Positions 46,001 through 53,994 of a DNA stretch of 64,000 nt are shown here, piece after piece. The number at the start of each line of letters is the position of its first letter. Within the stretch, counting starts at the first letter, position 1. The stretch is from Pseudopyrenochaeta lycopersici (Eukaryota; Ascomycota; Dothideomycetes; Pleosporales; Pseudopyrenochaetaceae). A program made the position numbers and the translations under genes. The notes beneath the pieces were generated by a model. That model had not been told where the DNA came from. It did not search any database and saw nothing but the letters and a program-made list of their open reading frames with translations. The DNA is taken from assembly GCA_003313425.1 (NCBI GenBank), contig NHZP01000034.1, positions 310,001 through 374,000 on the forward strand, in the 5' to 3' direction.

Positions 46001-47077
46001 TTCTCCGCCGGCCGACTGTGGTATGTGTAGCGCTCTTGCAACATCCGTGCATGCCTGCTCGAAGCTCTCCATACTCAGTGCAGGTAACCAGAAGATCGAG
46101 AACTCCGGCCATGTCTCCTTGACCATATACGCAAACTGCAGCGCGATCTGTGTCTTGCCAGTTCCCCCGAGTCCCACAATAGACATCTTTTGGCACTCTT
46201 GATTGATCATCAGCTTCTGCTTCAGCACGCCGAGCTCATCTCTCCTTCCCACAAAGTATCGATTCTTCAGAAACGGGATGCAGTAAGTCGGCGTCGTGTC
46301 TCGACTCGAACCGTGATTCTGCGTGCTCTGGGGAACACTAGCCGCTGTATCTCCCGAAAGCTCCCGTATCTCTTTCCTGAGCCGCTTAAGCGCCTTCTCC
46401 TTGCCTTCGCCGTAGATGAGCGGCATATGAACGTCGAACATGCCAAACAGAGAGTATGCTAGATCTTCCTCGCGTGTCGTCTCTCGCCTGCTAGCCCATG
46501 CCATCCGCTCCTCGACGCTAAAATGCGACATGGCTCTACCTTGGAGGGCTTCAGTTGATATACTTGTGATTTTGGCAATTTCCTCTACACGCGAAGACTT
46601 GCTACCAAGAAGATCGCCGTCCATGGAGAAGAACTCAACGCATGATGGAGCGAGAAGCTCTTGCAGTGTCCATCCTCGGTTGAACCACCTGCTCTTCTCG
46701 AACGTCACACTGTTTCCAGCACAACCAGTAGTCGACACAGACACATCGGAGAGGTATACATAGCATTTCACCGCCTCGTGATACCAGCGAAACATAGAGT
46801 TGATGGCTTCCGAAAGCTCTGCACTACTGTCCTTGTTGATGCAACAGCTGTCGATCCAAAAGTGTTGCAGGCCATCCTTCGCAGCCTGCTTGGCGCAAAA
46901 GGTAAGCTTGCGATAACCCTTCTTGTTCTTGCCCCTGCCTTCGACCAAGTCTTTGAAGACTACTTCGTCGTTGTCTGATCCCCAGGTATGCGATAAGATT
47001 GCATAAGACGGAAGGCTGCTGCCTACGTACTCAGCAAGGCTGAACTCGCCATTATCTTGAAGCTGCAACAGTCGCAT
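43040..47077 (-). CDS. HET/NB-ARC/TPR NOD-like receptor
   Basis: A fungal NLR of 1,345 residues in one exon. The start at 47077 (MRLLQLQDNGEF) is the usual HET-protein start; an in-frame Met 22 codons upstream is possible. Residues ~25-115 form a HET domain (YAILSHTWG, DGLQHFWIDSCCINK, INSMFRWYHEAVKCYVYLSD), the effector of heterokaryon-incompatibility cell death. An NB-ARC ATPase follows, with Walker A GLGGTGKTQ (~300) and Walker B WLLVLDNADD (~377). Residues ~730-1317 are 14 near-identical 42-residue TPR units (VKKAVALMEHVVAVREKVLA, LASQHELARAYQADGQ), the likely ligand sensor. The last ~30 residues come from a transposon-end-like sequence. It lies inside a TIR-bounded unit. No stops or shifts; it looks functional. 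Confidence 0.93.
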   Translation of the reverse strand: MRLLQLQDNGEFSLAEYVGSSLPSYAILSHTWGSDNDEVVFKDLVEGRGKNKKGYRKLTFCAKQAAKDGLQHFWIDSCCINKDSSAELSEAINSMFRWYHEAVKCYVYLSDVSVSTTGCAGNSVTFEKSRWFNRGWTLQELLAPSCVEFFSMDGDLLGSKSSRVEEIAKITSISTEALQGRAMSHFSVEERMAWASRRETTREEDLAYSLFGMFDVHMPLIYGEGKEKALKRLRKEIRELSGDTAASVPQSTQNHGSSRDTTPTYCIPFLKNRYFVGRRDELGVLKQKLMINQECQKMSIVGLGGTGKTQIALQFAYMVKETWPEFSIFWLPALSMESFEQACTDVARALHIPQSAGGEEDAKELVRQWLSAGRAGKWLLVLDNADDPDTLFGTGQSKGIVDYLPGSKDGLTVYTTRTQKVAVSLTRGDVIELGPMNPQDAATFLEKSLVKKELLRDSVATTELLDELVCLPLAIAQAAAYLNMNKTSSIAKYLQLLQKTEQDLVGLMSREFRDDTRYKDSANAVATTWVVSFSQIRERDAAAASLLAFMSCVEWKAIPRSLLPSVQPEERMEDAIGILCGYSFLARRDDDIQEEGEEKEKEWYDMHRLVHLATRIWTNKYGNAAEVTEKAVRHIANVFPSDDYANRAVWRAYLPHVLRLLENKLESDGKKKSELCLLVGRCLQVDGRIREAVRWLEECCWMRGRLDEDDSNWLASQHELARAYEADGQVKKAVELLEHVVAVKEKVLAEEHPSRLASQHELARAYRSDGQVKKAVALLEHVVAVREKVLAEEHPDRLTSEQWLTTMYQADGQVKRAVTLMEHVVAVRKKVLAEEHPDRLASQHVLAGAYQADGQVKKAVALMEHVAAVQEKVLAEEHPDRLASQHELARAYQADGQVKKAMALMEHVVAVQEKVLAEEHPDRLASQHVLAGAYQADGQVKKAVALMEHVVAVREKVLAEEHPSRLASQHVLAGAYQADGQVKKAVALMEHVVAVHEKVLAEEHPDRLASQHVLAGAYQADGQVKKAVALMEHVVAVREKVLAEEHPDRLASQHVLAGAYQADAQVKKAVTLMEHVVAVREKVLAEEHPDRLASQHELARAYDADGHVKKAVALMEHVVAVHEKVLAEEHPDRLASQHVLAGAYQADGQVKKAVALMEHVVAVREKVLAEEHPSRLASQHVLAGAYDADGQVKKAVALMEHVVAVREKVLAEEHPSRLASQHELAGAYQADGQVKKAVALMEHVVAVREKVLAEEHPSRLASQHELARAYDADGQVKKAVELMEHVVAVKARVFRDDHPSRLVSIEVLEDMYAHLTSPPTCRKPLRSGSTRRYFHFLHYLRPSRK
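43089..43127 (-). repeat. Transposon-end remnant encoding the receptor tail
   Basis: On the minus strand, CCCCCCTACATGCCGGAAAC then CCCTGCGCTCGGGA resembles the double motif (CCCTGYGTGCCGGA twice) of the MITE at 36.4 kb. The receptor frame runs through it, giving the Cys/Arg/Pro tail after YAHLTS. The match is imperfect. Confidence 0.5.
43127..44890 (-). repeat. Fourteen 126-bp TPR-coding repeats
   Basis: Tandem 126-bp units with very few differences, coding the TPR array. Changes concentrate at a handful of codons (HELAR/HVLAG, HPDR/HPSR, VREK/VHEK/VQEK, YQADG/YDADG), while the rest is almost invariant. That suggests recent amplification or concerted evolution. Confidence 0.9.
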
Positions 47078-47143
47078 GGATAAGAACGTGTTTAGCTGGT
47101 TTAGCAGCGGGAACAGTTTGGTAGACGTGGAGAAGACATGCAC

Positions 47144-47490
47144 GTGTCGAGCAGCCTACAGCAGCGATGGCTGGATAAGTGCTAGAGAATAGTTTGGAGT
47201 GAACGAGCTGAACGGCCAGCGCAGAAGTGGCTCAGCTTCAACAGAACGCCATCATGTGGCGGGCTTGGGCGCTGAGTAAGCGATCCTCGAACAGCAGCGA
47301 AAGAGACTTGATGCTCGCTACTGCCCCGCTTCGTGAGCGATATTTAAAGGAAACGCTTGACATAGTTAAGGTACAAAATGGAACGCACGAAGTTTGAACG
47401 CTGCTTTTGCAGGTGAGCGGCGCAAAGGTAAGAAAGTATCTCCGTAAGCAACACGCAACTGCAACAGGTGCTTGGGTAGTACACAATGTC
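47144..47490. promoter_or_regulatory. Receptor upstream region inside the element
   Basis: The bases between the gene start and the right arm carry no gene. The promoter is expected here, possibly extending into the arm. No clear box motif is visible. Confidence 0.4.
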
Positions 47491-48628
47491 GCCACCGCTA
47501 GCAAAACAATGGCCGATCCGCTCTAGCCACAGGGTTGCCGTGAACGTCTAGAATGGATGGCGTTGGGAAGAGATATAACGATCGTTTCCGGTGACAGAGA
47601 ACGGCATGCAGCCCTAGATAGTGTAGTGCCTTGCCAAACTAAAGCACATCTCTACAACCCTAAAGATTGCAGTGCTCACGTAGGGAGCTGTTTGTTGTTT
47701 GACCATACGATAGCTGTATCACCAAAACATATCGAGCCCTTCCACCTTCGTATGCGCTTACAACGACGGCGTTCCACCAGCGACGCTCAACCCACTTGCT
47801 GAAGCGTAGACGCCAATTTCCAGGGCCACAGCACTCCGCCTCATCTTATACCCCTTTTATGTCATCGTATTCCCCCTCAACGAGCTGAGATTAGATCTCG
47901 GCTGCTGCTTGGTCTAGGAATCGGCTCGAGTGGGCTTGAGACATGGGCACATGGTGAGTCTAATTAGGTCTTTCGTTCGGTCAGCGGAGGGAACAACAGT
48001 GGGTTTCGGGGCTTGAGGGCGAGGAAGCTATCGAGGTCATCGTGCGTTGGACCGCATCTCAATGTGCATAGGATAGCTGTGTTGACCGCTTCGACGCTGG
48101 GAACACGTTAGCTGACAAGCGCCGTGGCCGTGCGGATCTTGGCACTGCTCCTAATCCCAAGCCGGATTTAATCATAAACGGGCAGTGTTATGTCAGCTTT
48201 GACAAGAATTGCTCTGATTGGAGGGTTTTTAACGAAAGTACTGGTCTGGGTGGTGATCGCGCATGAATCCGCGCCTAGATCAGCCCTCACGGCTACTCAT
48301 GGCTCATAAGTGTTTCTATTGGATCCCTAGACGTATACGAAAGCTGCGCATGTGTTGCGTTAGATGGAAACGATGGTGGTGGCTCTGTGTTGGGGGATGT
48401 TCGTTATTGCTATGAAGAAGGTCTCCTCGCAGATCGGAAGGGCAAGCGACTATGCCACTGTAACTTTTGTACAGATGCACGTGGATAGGCTCCTTGGTCA
48501 TCTTAGTATGTAGGTTAAGAGGAATTTCAGATTATTAACGCGCGTACAGATTTTTGTATTGCTGCAAAGTCTAAGTACCTACAATTTTGTCCGTTACGGC
48601 GGTTGTTCCGTTACGAAGGGATGCACGT
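47491..48628 (-). repeat. Right inverted arm of the NLR1 element
   Basis: Reverse-complement partner of 41369-42567, ending GGGATGCACGT before TA. It has a segment missing from the left arm (the one containing CCCTTCCACCTTCGTATG), which the 62-63 kb copy also has, so the left arm carries a deletion there. Confidence 0.88.
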
Positions 48629-48630
48629 TA

Positions 48631-48749
48631 GTTAACTTAGTTAGCTACGGCGTGTTTAACGCACTGAGAGATTTTCCGTCATGCAGGAATGAACGTTACA
48701 TATAATGTTATCTGTCACAGCAGTTATTCTGTTGCAAAGGGATGCGCAT
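48631..48749. repeat. Two degraded right-hand TIR ends
   Basis: Just outside the NLR1 element are two further right-end-like sequences: TTTTCCGTCATGCAGGAATG then AACGTTA, and CAGTTATTCTGTTGCAAAGG then GATGCGCAT and TA. Their left partners are not evident, though the second resembles in reverse the left end at 52971. They mark repeated insertion into the same place. Confidence 0.55.
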
Positions 48750-48800
48750 TAAGCTAATTAACTAATTTAACTAGGTTATCATCTGAGGTTTGCACTTTGG

Positions 48801-49604
48801 TTACTTCCCAACGTCTGCATTCAACTGGTTGTTCCCCTCTTGAGCGACTATATCTACATCTTCAGTTGTACTAGCTATTGTTGCATGCTCTTGCTTCAAC
48901 CGGGCGTAAGCTTGCACTGGTATCCAAATCGTGACTCCGTCATTTGTTTTTACTTTACAGACTTGGATCTCTTCGTACGAATTTCTCTCTCCATAACAAA
49001 TATCAGTGGCGGAAAGATACTGAGGGTCCATGACCTGGCACAACACTTTTTCTTGGCCCGAATAGTTATTAGCCGAATTTTCATTGGAAACAACATCCGG
49101 CTTTCCACTTCCCTGATCTCCTTGCGCAATCTCCGTAGGCTTTTGAATATCTCCTGTTTGGGGTTTTTTTGCTATATGATTTCCTTTCTCTCGGCCATCA
49201 CTACCATTTATCTCACTATGTGCAAGACACGGACTTTCCTTATGGATCGTACACACGAAATGCTCTTTGCAGGTGGTGGACTGATGCAGCGATGCTCCAA
49301 GTGTAAATTTACACTTAGGTCCGGCAAAACATCTTGGCTGATTCTTGAGTTGCCCTAGGTATGGCCACGGAGTTGAGGTAGGAACCTGATTCTTGAATAG
49401 TTCAACCAGTCGATTTTTCAGCTCTTCCGATTGCTTTATGTCCTCAGTGCGTGTTTTTTCATCAAGAATGATGAAAAGAGCGCGCATGAAGTCTGAAACT
49501 AAGTCCAGAGTAACATTTTTGTGCTCTGAGGATTTTGCGTACTCAGATGCAAGGTTGCTAAGGTCACCGCGCACGCTCTCTACAATTTTGTCCATTGTAG
49601 ACAA
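48801..49604 (-). CDS. Hypothetical protein
   Basis: A 267-codon single-exon frame. The N-terminal half is helical (SVRGDLSNLASEYAKSSEHK, DFMRALFIILDEKTRTEDIK), followed by a Cys/His-rich section (RCFAGPKCKFTLGASLHQST, CKEHFVCTIHKESPCLAH) that could bind metal, then a polar linker. A C-terminal part follows with a hydrophobic-polar alternation (NDGVTIWIPVQAYARLKQEH). It has no signal peptide or membrane segment. I do not recognise the family. Composition and length favour a real gene. It is divergently arranged with the small secreted-protein frame. Confidence 0.6.
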   Translation of the reverse strand: MSTMDKIVESVRGDLSNLASEYAKSSEHKNVTLDLVSDFMRALFIILDEKTRTEDIKQSEELKNRLVELFKNQVPTSTPWPYLGQLKNQPRCFAGPKCKFTLGASLHQSTTCKEHFVCTIHKESPCLAHSEINGSDGREKGNHIAKKPQTGDIQKPTEIAQGDQGSGKPDVVSNENSANNYSGQEKVLCQVMDPQYLSATDICYGERNSYEEIQVCKVKTNDGVTIWIPVQAYARLKQEHATIASTTEDVDIVAQEGNNQLNADVGK

Positions 49605-50013
49605 TGTACTATGCTATTATAATTGAGTTGATAGCGTAGAAGCGCTAAGTTATGTTTTCTGTAGATATTTATATTCGCAGCAGCAGCACCTTAATACCTG
49701 GAGACTGTACCTCTTTGGTGGCCCTATAATTGTGCATGCTTTTAGAATAGCGGGTCTATTATTTTGCTTAATACTTGGTTAGCTGGATAAAGCACTGGAT
49801 GTTAATAAGTATTGCTATAGAGTTATCTTGTCCTCACATTGCGAGTGGTACCGTTACAGTAACCCAAGGCGAACAAAGCGATAGAGATTCTCGCCAAAAC
49901 TCCGTAGGTCCCGCCGATGCCCTATATCTAGTATATAACTCGTGTTCCTAGATACCCTAAACTTCTACTTCCCCATACCGCATTGATAAGCTTACGCTTT
50001 AACGTATTTCAAT

Positions 50014-50367
50014 ATGCGTTTTTCAGTCTTTCTACTGATAGTCGGATCCTCAAGCGCCACCTTTCGACCTCCATGTGGTGCCAAAACAACCGATTTCGGT
50101 AACCAAACACGGGGCAACGCAACAATGATTCTCGAGCGAGCGACAGGCTCCCATACCTTTCATATATTTCCCACCAGCCCCTCTCTTCATTTGCCAATGC
50201 CTATGTGGTATAATGAAACCAACCACACAAGGAATATCTCCACGCCGACGGTCCCTTCAAATCTATTTTCCGCTGGACGGAGCTTACGGAATGGGAAAAC
50301 ACTGTTGTTGCAGGACCTTATTTCTTTAGTTTCTATCTTGATTATTGTAATCGCAACTTCGCTCTAA
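50014..50367 (+). CDS. Small putative secreted or anchored protein
   Basis: 117 codons begin with a signal-peptide-like MRFSVFLLIVGSSSATF and end with a hydrophobic stretch (LISLVSILIIVIATSL), with several N-glycosylation sequons between. That layout fits a small GPI-anchored or membrane-attached surface protein. It has a single Cys and no known domain. It ends ~145 bases before the DUF1996 gene on the same strand. Confidence 0.4.
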   Translation: MRFSVFLLIVGSSSATFRPPCGAKTTDFGNQTRGNATMILERATGSHTFHIFPTSPSLHLPMPMWYNETNHTRNISTPTVPSNLFSAGRSLRNGKTLLLQDLISLVSILIIVIATSL

Positions 50368-50512
50368 GCGTGTCCAATATTACAAGTCAATGGGCAGTGC
50401 AACGGTTGCCGGAATTGGCGGTCTCATCAAGAACGAAATGGCACCCTTTTCGCACTCACTTGGGTATATAACTATAGAATATGTAACTAAGCTGTATTTC
50501 GCTCTTCTAACA

Positions 50513-51624
50513 ATGGGTTTTTTTCTCTTTGGGATCATCATTGCATCAGCGAGCGCATTTTGGCGACTGCCTTGTTACTCACGTCTGGGAATATTTCGGA
50601 TTGATCCAATTGTATCGCCCGGAGAACCTTCCCATCACGCGCATACTATCCATGGTGCCGAAGGTGAGCCCCCTAGCGCGTGGCTGAAATACACAACTAA
50701 AAATGAGCCTTAGGAATTAGCTTTCTCTCAACCTACGATGACCTCGTCCTGTCAAAGTGCACATCCTGCGCCGTAATCGAAGACATGTCGGCGTATTGGA
50801 CTCCTGTCCTTATGTTCTCCTATGGGAATGGCACAACTGAAGCTGTGCCACAGGTTGATGGCATGCTGATGTATGTTCACTCATATCACGTTCAAGGAGG
50901 AATTGACTGGAATAGATACTACTTTCTGTTTGGAGAGAACATCGAAGCCTTTCCTAAAGGCTTTCGAATGGTTGCAGGTGATGCCTTGAGGTGCAATTCT
51001 ACGCTTCCCACCCCTGTTCCGCCTCTTGCATTTTGGGGTCCACCCGATAAAACGCAGGAGGCCTTAGCTCAAAAGGCGCTCGGGTTCAATTGTCTTAATT
51101 ATCAATCTGAGCCTGAAGGTGCACTTAAGCGCCATAGTCTCCCAAAAAAGTCATTCATTGATGCAAAATGCGCGGATGGAATTCGTCTAGAGTTGATGTT
51201 CCCTTCCTGCTGGGACGGCCAGAACATCGACTCTGTAGACCACAAATCGCACTTACGCTATCCAGATTCAGTTATGGAGGGAGAATGTCCAAGTGGATAT
51301 CGAACCCGGGTCCCTGCGTTGTACTACGAAACAATTTGGAACACATCAGCATTTAAAGATATTGATGGGGAGTTTTTATTTAGTAACGGAGACAGAACTG
51401 GCTATAGTTACCACGGAGACTTCCTCAACGGCTGGAATGTTGATATCCTTCAGCAAGCTATCACGAATTGCACAGGTTTGTCAGGAATAATTGAAGAGTG
51501 CTCATTCCTTTCCTTACAATCTTCTTTGAATGCTTCGCAATGCGTGAAGCGCGGTTTTCCCACGCACGGGGTTGAGGACTGCATAGGACCACGAAAAGGA
51601 TTATGTGGCAATATATCTATATAA
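50513..51624 (+). CDS. DUF1996 secreted protein
   Basis: Two exons (50513-50663, 50714-51624) with a 50-bp intron (GTGAGC..CTTAG) join HTIHGAE to GISFLSTYDDL: 353 residues. The Met at 50513 gives a signal peptide (MGFFLFGIIIASASA) cleaved before FWRLPCYSRLG. The family signature is complete: RIDPIVSPGEPSHHAHTIHG, STYDDLVLSKCTSCAV, SAYWTPVLMF, MVAGDALRC, LMFPSCWDGQNIDSVDHKSH, CPSGYRTRVPALYYETIW, and the SNGDRTGYSYHGDFLNGWN segment with conserved His and Asp. DUF1996 proteins are fungal secreted proteins, often linked to wall or carbohydrate modules; their biochemical role is unsettled. The length fits a stand-alone domain. It looks intact. Confidence 0.92.
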
Positions 51625-52160
51625 AATCAAAAAAAAGTTACCAGGCCTATGGCTTTGGCTGGCCATAATCTTATTAGAATACTATGTTACTTAACGCAAC
51701 ACTTGTATTCATGAATTAAACCGCATTAATTTAATACACTTCAGTTAAGGGCCCTGGATGCTGTTCTGTTCTTAATAATTGGTGTTCGTTGGCTTTTATC
51801 AATCGCTTCTTGCCAGTATGGTAGCATACCTTGGGCTCTTTTCGCCTTAGGGCTGTGCCCTTGGCAGGTTCGATGGAGATCATGGGGTTCACCGAAGGTG
51901 GGGAGCCAGTCAGAGATTAGATTTAGTTACAGTAGCAAAGAAGCCTCCAGAATTATCTTCCTTCGTCCGATAAGATGTTTGTTGCCAAGTGTGGTCCAAT
52001 TTCCCGTGAGTGTTTGGCGCCAACAATACGACGGCAATCCTCGGAGTCAGTATGTATGCATGCACTGCCTGCAGTCATGCCATTGCACGGTCCACACCTA
52101 GTTTGCAGTATAAGAACAACCTAGCCGCTTCAACAACTGAAATCAAATCCTCATCAACTT
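51625..52160. other. Intergenic, no gene seen
   Basis: No coding evidence. The right part must hold the promoter of the next gene; a CT/CA-rich stretch lies just before its start. Confidence 0.4.
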
Positions 52161-52898
52161 ATGCGAGAACACAACGGCCTGCCTAAAATTTCAATGTCTG
52201 AACAACCTCTCGCCACAACCGACGTCAGTACCGACAATGCCTCCAAGGAAGCCACAGAACAACTCGCCAGTATTGTCAAATTGGACAGAGAAGTTGAAGA
52301 CCTCTTCAACCAGCTGCCGCCGCTACCGTCACCTCTACCAACGCGTCATCACGAGTTTTCCCATTGTTTACCACCAGCTCCACCCATGTATCGCAAATAC
52401 TCGGTATTTACTGCAGGTAGCATAGAAATGGGAAAAGCCATTCAATGGCAGAAACAGATGGCACTAATGCTCTCTCATCTACCTATTACTGTTACCAATC
52501 CCCGGAGGAGTCACTGGGATTCAGGTGTCACACAAGAGGCTAAAAATGAATCATTTCGCATCCAGGTAGAGTGGGAGCTATGCGCACTAGAACAGGCTGA
52601 TGTTATCTGCTTCTTTTTTGATATTAGTACGAAAAGCCCAGTCACATTATTGGAGTTAGGTCTTTGGGTGGCCTCAGGGAAGGTTGTTGTCTGTTGTGAT
52701 CAAAGGTATTGGCGTGCAGACAATGTAAAGATTGTCTGTAAGCGATATAAGGTACCCTTTGTCGAGACGTTTCAGGAACTTGCGCCTAAGGTTGAACACA
52801 TACTGAAGGAGAAGGGAATGAAGCTGGATGCTCAAGGAAATCTGATTGGGCCAAATAAGCATGTGAGAAAAGAGATTATGAGGGTGGTCTTTAATTAA
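52161..52898 (+). CDS. Nucleoside 2-deoxyribosyltransferase-like protein
   Basis: A single exon of 245 codons. After a polar N-terminal region of about 75 residues comes a domain of the Nuc_deoxyri_tr2 family: YSVFTAGSIEMGKAIQWQ, a TNPRRSHWD motif, FRIQVEWELCALEQADVICF, PVTLLELGLWVASGKVVVCC and YWRADNVKIVCKRY. The family fold binds nucleoside-type ligands, and the Glu in LLELG corresponds to the catalytic acid of deoxyribosyltransferases. In fungi such domains occur alone or as N-terminal modules of immune-like multidomain proteins. A Met at 52194 (MSEQPLATT) is an alternative start. Next to the gene is a transposon-end relic. Confidence 0.8.
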   Translation: MREHNGLPKISMSEQPLATTDVSTDNASKEATEQLASIVKLDREVEDLFNQLPPLPSPLPTRHHEFSHCLPPAPPMYRKYSVFTAGSIEMGKAIQWQKQMALMLSHLPITVTNPRRSHWDSGVTQEAKNESFRIQVEWELCALEQADVICFFFDISTKSPVTLLELGLWVASGKVVVCCDQRYWRADNVKIVCKRYKVPFVETFQELAPKVEHILKEKGMKLDAQGNLIGPNKHVRKEIMRVVFN

Positions 52899-52970
52899 AA
52901 TCAGTTTACAAACCCGAATAACTTACGTTAGTTAGTCTTTGTTATATGTTAGAGTAGATTAGGTAAAATA

Positions 52971-53015
52971 ACGTACATCCCTTTAAAACGGAACAACTGC
53001 TATAGCGGAACACTA
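52971..53015. repeat. Solo left-end TIR of the cargo-element class
   Basis: After TA, ACGTACATCCCTTTAAAACG, GGAACAACTGC and a second AGCGGAACAC motif give a left end facing right, just 70 bases 3' of the deoxyribosyltransferase-like gene. A right partner was not found in the window. Confidence 0.65.
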
Positions 53016-53066
53016 AGTTATTCTCTAAATTAAAATAATTCAACTTAACTTAACTTAAGTTAGTTA

Positions 53067-53119
53067 ACGTGCATCCCTTCGTAACGGAACAACCGCCGTA
53101 ACGGACAAAATTGTAGCTA
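53067..53119 (+). repeat. Outer piece of a second NLR1-family arm
   Basis: Starts after TA with the same 50 bases as the left end of the NLR1 element (ACGTGCATCCCTTCGTAACG ... GACAAAATTGTAG). It stops at a TA where the HET/NACHT/WD40 element is inserted. The arm appears to resume at 58767. Confidence 0.8.
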
Positions 53120-53785
53120 ACGTCCCTCCCTGCGTGCCGCAAAACCCTGCGTGCCGCAAACCCACCAGTGCTTTTCATCATAACAAAGCCAACAATAATC
53201 AAGAGGCGCAGATAATCTCGGAATAGAGACATTGAATTCTAAGCTTTATGCAAACTACATATCTTCTATAGAAATCCCTTCCTTAGCCTGTAATACCACA
53301 ATTCACCACAGGCATATTCGCTGGCGTCACTTCGGATAGCCTCGGATTTACTGGAGAGTTCGTACATCCTATCTAAAGCCTTGTTAAGCTGTAGACAGGC
53401 ATAAAAAGATTCTATACCGAGCGTAGTACTCGAATATCTAAGCTCGTTGTGCTTTAGGAGCAACCTAATGCCTCATTAAGCGGGGTCGATAAACGAGAGC
53501 CTTACTTCCTAACTGTACAGTAAATCTAAAAGCGGGATAGCTGTATTTTAGCAATGCATGGCGCACACCCTTGTAGCGCTAAACAGGGCCTTTACCTTTA
53601 ATAGTTTAGCCCTAAGCAACGGTACATGCTAGACGGTACCAGCGGCTTGTGTACTCCAGAGCCTGGTTTTCGCCACCTGTGGCTCAGTCTTTCCCAGTCA
53701 ATGATTTTCTTCCCACGTTCCCAATGAATTCAGTATATCTCGACAAGCCCTGTGGCCGGAGCGGGTCGGCCGTCCTCCCTGCTAG
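53120..53785 (+). repeat. Left inverted arm of the NLR2 element
   Basis: Pairs base for base with 58101-58766; similarity stops after CGGCCGTCCTCCCT. The 65-codon frame at 53463-53266 (-) recurs as 58423-58620 (+) and is best seen as part of the repeat, not as a proven gene. Confidence 0.9.
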
Positions 53786-53994
53786 CTTCATCGGAGGCGT
53801 TCGTCTACCTTCTGAACGAGGCTCAAGTGGCAAAACTTCAACACGTGATTCTATCGAGAACGTGCTCGAAGCTTCGCTGTGGCAAATTAGTAAAATATAT
53901 ATTTACGTTGATCCCCAGCCCCCTATGAAAAGGAGAGAATAATAAATAGATAAAGAAATAAATAATGTACCCAGTTCCTCGTTGTTTATGCAGC

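Larger units (their letters stand above)
41369..48628. mobile_element. Cargo element carrying the HET/NB-ARC/TPR receptor
   Basis: A 7,260-bp unit bounded by TA, with mirrored ends ACGTGCATCCCTTCGTAACG and a second copy of a related motif (CCGCCGTAACGGACAAAA). Long arms, 41369-42567 and 47491-48628, are inverted copies with very high identity, differing mainly by an ~89-bp stretch present only on the left (42346-42434) and a ~22-bp stretch present only on the right. The space between is filled by one receptor gene and its flanks. There is no transposase. It starts 6 bp after the kinase element ends. Confidence 0.85.

Noticed and set aside
53266..53463. 65-codon frame MLLKHNELRYSS..., also at 58423-58620, as a conserved gene
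   Set aside because: Its two copies are identical because they lie in the inverted arms; no independent evidence of coding.
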